In this document: piece after piece, positions 61,742-64,000 of the stretch
Numbering within the stretch: the stretch's first letter is position 1
How the letters are laid out: each line of letters begins with the position of its first letter
Made by a program: the position numbers and the translations under genes
Source of the DNA: an uncultured Bacteroidota bacterium
Lineage (GTDB): Bacteria > Bacteroidota > Bacteroidia > Chitinophagales > Chitinophagaceae
Length of the DNA stretch: 64,000 bases
Assembly: GCA_903877645.1 (NCBI GenBank)
Contig: CAIRES010000043.1
Location: 49,303 to 113,302, forward strand
Direction of reading: 5' to 3'
Notes under the pieces: model-generated
What the model saw: the letters and a program-made list of their open reading frames with translations, nothing else
The model's database searches: none
Told to the model about the DNA's origin: nothing

Positions 61742-63553
61742 ATGCCGGACATGCCCCTGAAAAGAGCTATCATCACCATTCTTATATTTTTCCCCTCATT
61801 TTTATTATCGTTCAAAGGCAGTGCGCAGACCAGTTATGATTCCCGCTATAACGCGGTTTTAGCCTACAACCACAGAACGCTTGAAGCGCCTCCCGGAATG
61901 GTATACGTACCGGGTGGGTCTACTACTATAAAATACGACCAATCGTCCACCGATTCAAACAGCCTGAAAAAAGTGAGCCTTACTTCTTTTTTCATGGATA
62001 AGACGGAGACCACCAACCAGCAATACAGGGATTTTGTGAATTGGGTGATAGATTCTATTGCAGTAGTGAAATACCTGAAAGATGATGACCTGTTCCTGAA
62101 GGATGATAATGATACCACAGCAGCTACTTCTACGGCTACAGCTCTTGATACTACTGCAAGGCCAATTGACACATCGGTACATACTACAGTAACAACACTT
62201 CCCTCAGCGACAGATACTTCTAAGCACACTGCTGCGGTTGTAGACACCAACGTAGCATCAAAAAAACGCATTAACTGGGCTAAAGTAGACCACGACAAGA
62301 TATTTGACCCGGGCAATTCGGATTATCACAGCAAATTGCTGCCTTTACTGGATGAGAATGGTAACATTAAGAAGGATGCGTACGTTTTCTCTTATAACTA
62401 TATCAAGGTTTTTGGCACGAGCAACATCAAAAATTCGAGGAAAAGCGAAATAAAGAAGCTGCCTGTAAATGTATATCCTGATGAGCAGGTATGGACACAA
62501 GACCTGACCAACTCGCAGACAGATATGTATGTTGAGAATTATTTCAACGCACCTCCTTTTGACAACTACCCTGTAGTGGGTGTGAGCTGGACACAGGCCA
62601 GCGCATTTGCTTACTGGCGCAGCATTACAGCGGGTTCTTACGCCTTCATGCCGGAATATATGGACATGTACCACCTCACTTATACCCTGCCATCAGAAGC
62701 ACAGTGGGTATACGCTGCGCAGGGCTTTTATGATATGATCGTAGCCAGCGATACCGCGGTTGTGGATACTATTCCTAAATTGCCATCAGATACTGTAGTG
62801 AGCAATGAAGGCCACGACAGTACATATATGGCAACCTACTACCAGGCTAAAGCAGATAAAGCAGCACAAGACAGTACTACCCTTGCAACTGCGGCAGACG
62901 CCAGGCAGGCAAGGATAGACAAACGCAAAGCTGATAAGAAGTTCAATTACTACATCATAGATTACCTGAACTTCTCAAAATATGGCGGCAAATATGCTAC
63001 AGGCCAGCCACAAGGTGGCGTCGCCAGCGGCGATACTGCCTTTGGTGATGATGTACCTGTAATAGACAGCTCGCCTATCCACTTCGACAAATACGGTATG
63101 CTGTCTAATTTCAAGCAGGATGAAGGTGATTACTGGGAAGATGGCGCAGCGCTTTCTACGCCTGCCATGTCTTTTGCGCCAAATGAATTCGGACTGTATA
63201 ATATGGAAGGCAACGTATCAGAATGGGTAATGGATGCCTATAGCCCGTCGGCATACAGCTTTGTATCAGACCTTAACCCGGTATTGTTGTATGATGCAGA
63301 CTCATCGGACGCAGATGCCATGAAGCGCAAGGTGATACGCGGCGGTTCGTTCATGAGCAATGCCCGCGCCCTCAACCCCTATTACCGCGATGTGGAATTG
63401 CAGAACGTCGCGCATTGCTACCTCGGCTTCAGGTGCGTAATGCAAGCCCCCGAGATCCTGCACAAGAATGTTTCAACCCGCAACAGGACAGTTAAGGGTA
63501 ACCGTATAAAAAACAGGATATTCCCTGAATTGCACTTACAGGAGATACACTAA
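61742..63553 (+). CDS. gldK: gliding motility/type IX secretion protein GldK (PorK)
   Basis: 603 residues, longer than the usual 450-490. A signal peptide (ending KGSAQTS) replaces the lipoprotein signal expected in GldK/PorK: no cysteine lies at the cleavage site. The formylglycine-generating-enzyme-like (sulfatase-modifying) fold is clear: PPGMVYVPGGSTTIKYD, MDKTETTNQQYRDFVNWV, YPVVGVSWTQASAFAYWRS, NMEGNVSEWVMDAYSP, VIRGGSF and LGFRCVM. An insertion of about 65 residues rich in Thr, Ala and Asp (about 117-180) is unusual, as is a second charged insertion near residues 345-400 (AKADKAAQDSTTLATAADARQ). GldK forms the ring with GldN under the outer membrane. gldL follows 100 bp later. Confidence 0.93.
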   Translation: MPDMPLKRAIITILIFFPSFLLSFKGSAQTSYDSRYNAVLAYNHRTLEAPPGMVYVPGGSTTIKYDQSSTDSNSLKKVSLTSFFMDKTETTNQQYRDFVNWVIDSIAVVKYLKDDDLFLKDDNDTTAATSTATALDTTARPIDTSVHTTVTTLPSATDTSKHTAAVVDTNVASKKRINWAKVDHDKIFDPGNSDYHSKLLPLLDENGNIKKDAYVFSYNYIKVFGTSNIKNSRKSEIKKLPVNVYPDEQVWTQDLTNSQTDMYVENYFNAPPFDNYPVVGVSWTQASAFAYWRSITAGSYAFMPEYMDMYHLTYTLPSEAQWVYAAQGFYDMIVASDTAVVDTIPKLPSDTVVSNEGHDSTYMATYYQAKADKAAQDSTTLATAADARQARIDKRKADKKFNYYIIDYLNFSKYGGKYATGQPQGGVASGDTAFGDDVPVIDSSPIHFDKYGMLSNFKQDEGDYWEDGAALSTPAMSFAPNEFGLYNMEGNVSEWVMDAYSPSAYSFVSDLNPVLLYDADSSDADAMKRKVIRGGSFMSNARALNPYYRDVELQNVAHCYLGFRCVMQAPEILHKNVSTRNRTVKGNRIKNRIFPELHLQEIH

Positions 63554-63653
63554 ATAAGTAAGCACACTAACCTATAGTAACTAACCACTTTTCTAATAAT
63601 CACAATTACTAACCAAAATCAAACATTCACAAACTCAAAAAAAATTGTAAACT

Positions 63654-64000
63654 ATGAGCAGTAATCCGCAAGCAAAAAAGAAAATCGGCCTCAATACCGT
63701 GATCTCCTGGGGCGCAAGTGTGGTAATCATTGGTTTGATGTTCAAGATCCTTCACTTACCCGGTGGTGAGTGGCTGATCGCAATCGGGCTTATTACGGAA
63801 GCATTCCTTTTCTTCATCCTCGGTGTGGCCTCCATGACCGTGGAAGAAACAACCTCGCATGAGCATAAAGCATCGGGCCTTGATGACCTGCTGGCAACTG
63901 CTATATCTCCTGCCGTAATACAGAAGTTAAGTGCAGGTTTCACCCAGTTCAATAAAACTGTAGAGTCTGTAAACCAGGTAGCCGGTTCTTTCAATGTAAC
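63654..64000 (+). CDS. gldL: GldL (PorL), N-terminal fragment
   Basis: 115 codons are present before the right edge. Two hydrophobic helices (about 16-29 and 40-58, VISWGASVVIIGLMFKILHL and IAIGLITEAFLFFILGVAS) with the FKILHLPGG motif are typical of GldL, an inner-membrane protein that with GldM forms the proton-driven motor of type IX secretion and gliding. A gldM/gldN continuation is expected beyond the window. Confidence 0.95.
   Translation, partial: MSSNPQAKKKIGLNTVISWGASVVIIGLMFKILHLPGGEWLIAIGLITEAFLFFILGVASMTVEETTSHEHKASGLDDLLATAISPAVIQKLSAGFTQFNKTVESVNQVAGSFNV

Overview
The window is a stretch of chromosome from a Bacteroidota bacterium, most likely of the Chitinophagales/Chitinophagaceae type. 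This rests on gliding/type IX secretion genes (gldK and the start of gldL) at the right end, two proteins with a type IX sorting tail, a SusC-like TonB-dependent receptor, Bacteroidota-only small families (DUF4286, ribosomal protein Thx, a glycine-rich RRM protein), promoters of the TTTG-N19/20-TAnnTTTG type and almost no Shine-Dalgarno sequences. Coding density is high. No tRNA, rRNA, CRISPR array, prophage or full insertion sequence was seen.

Layout. 0-9 kb: start of a methylmalonyl-CoA mutase, then a signalling block with rpoN (sigma-54), a CHASE3 histidine kinase, an NtrC-type activator broken by an in-frame TAG, a double-PAS kinase and a receiver-PAS-kinase. 9-19.4 kb: housekeeping genes (M32 carboxypeptidase, DNA polymerase III delta', tail-specific protease, pyruvate carboxylase) and a duplicated secreted protein. 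19.5-28.8 kb: ispH, a lipoprotein, lon, a second TAG-broken gene (outer-membrane barrel), an RNA methyltransferase, and a second two-component block. 28.9-37.7 kb: kup, a T9SS cargo protein, a PIN toxin-antitoxin pair, dusB, a phosphoesterase, and a porin-amtB pair. 37.7-38.5 kb: a gene-free repeat island. 38.6-47.5 kb: a 1261-residue T9SS adhesin, an RRM protein, a sugar epimerase, thx beside a 157-bp MITE-like element, HU, rsgA and a di-haem peroxidase.

47.7-55.9 kb looks like one four-gene cell-envelope operon on the minus strand with a consensus promoter and a terminator: TonB-dependent receptor, 1027-residue TPR protein, outer-membrane barrel, and an HU-like/transmembrane/SPOR-like protein. 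56-64 kb: NAD(P)HX repair enzyme, SurA-like isomerase, a TPR protein, pfkA, a 379-bp leader, gldK and partial gldL.

Points most worth a second look: the MITE-like element whose interior is exactly one 32-codon frame; the two in-frame amber codons; the four-gene envelope operon; the repeat island together with short-period microrepeats in several spacers; an exact 24-bp repeat that supplies the end of an RRM gene; and a GldK without the usual lipoprotein cysteine.
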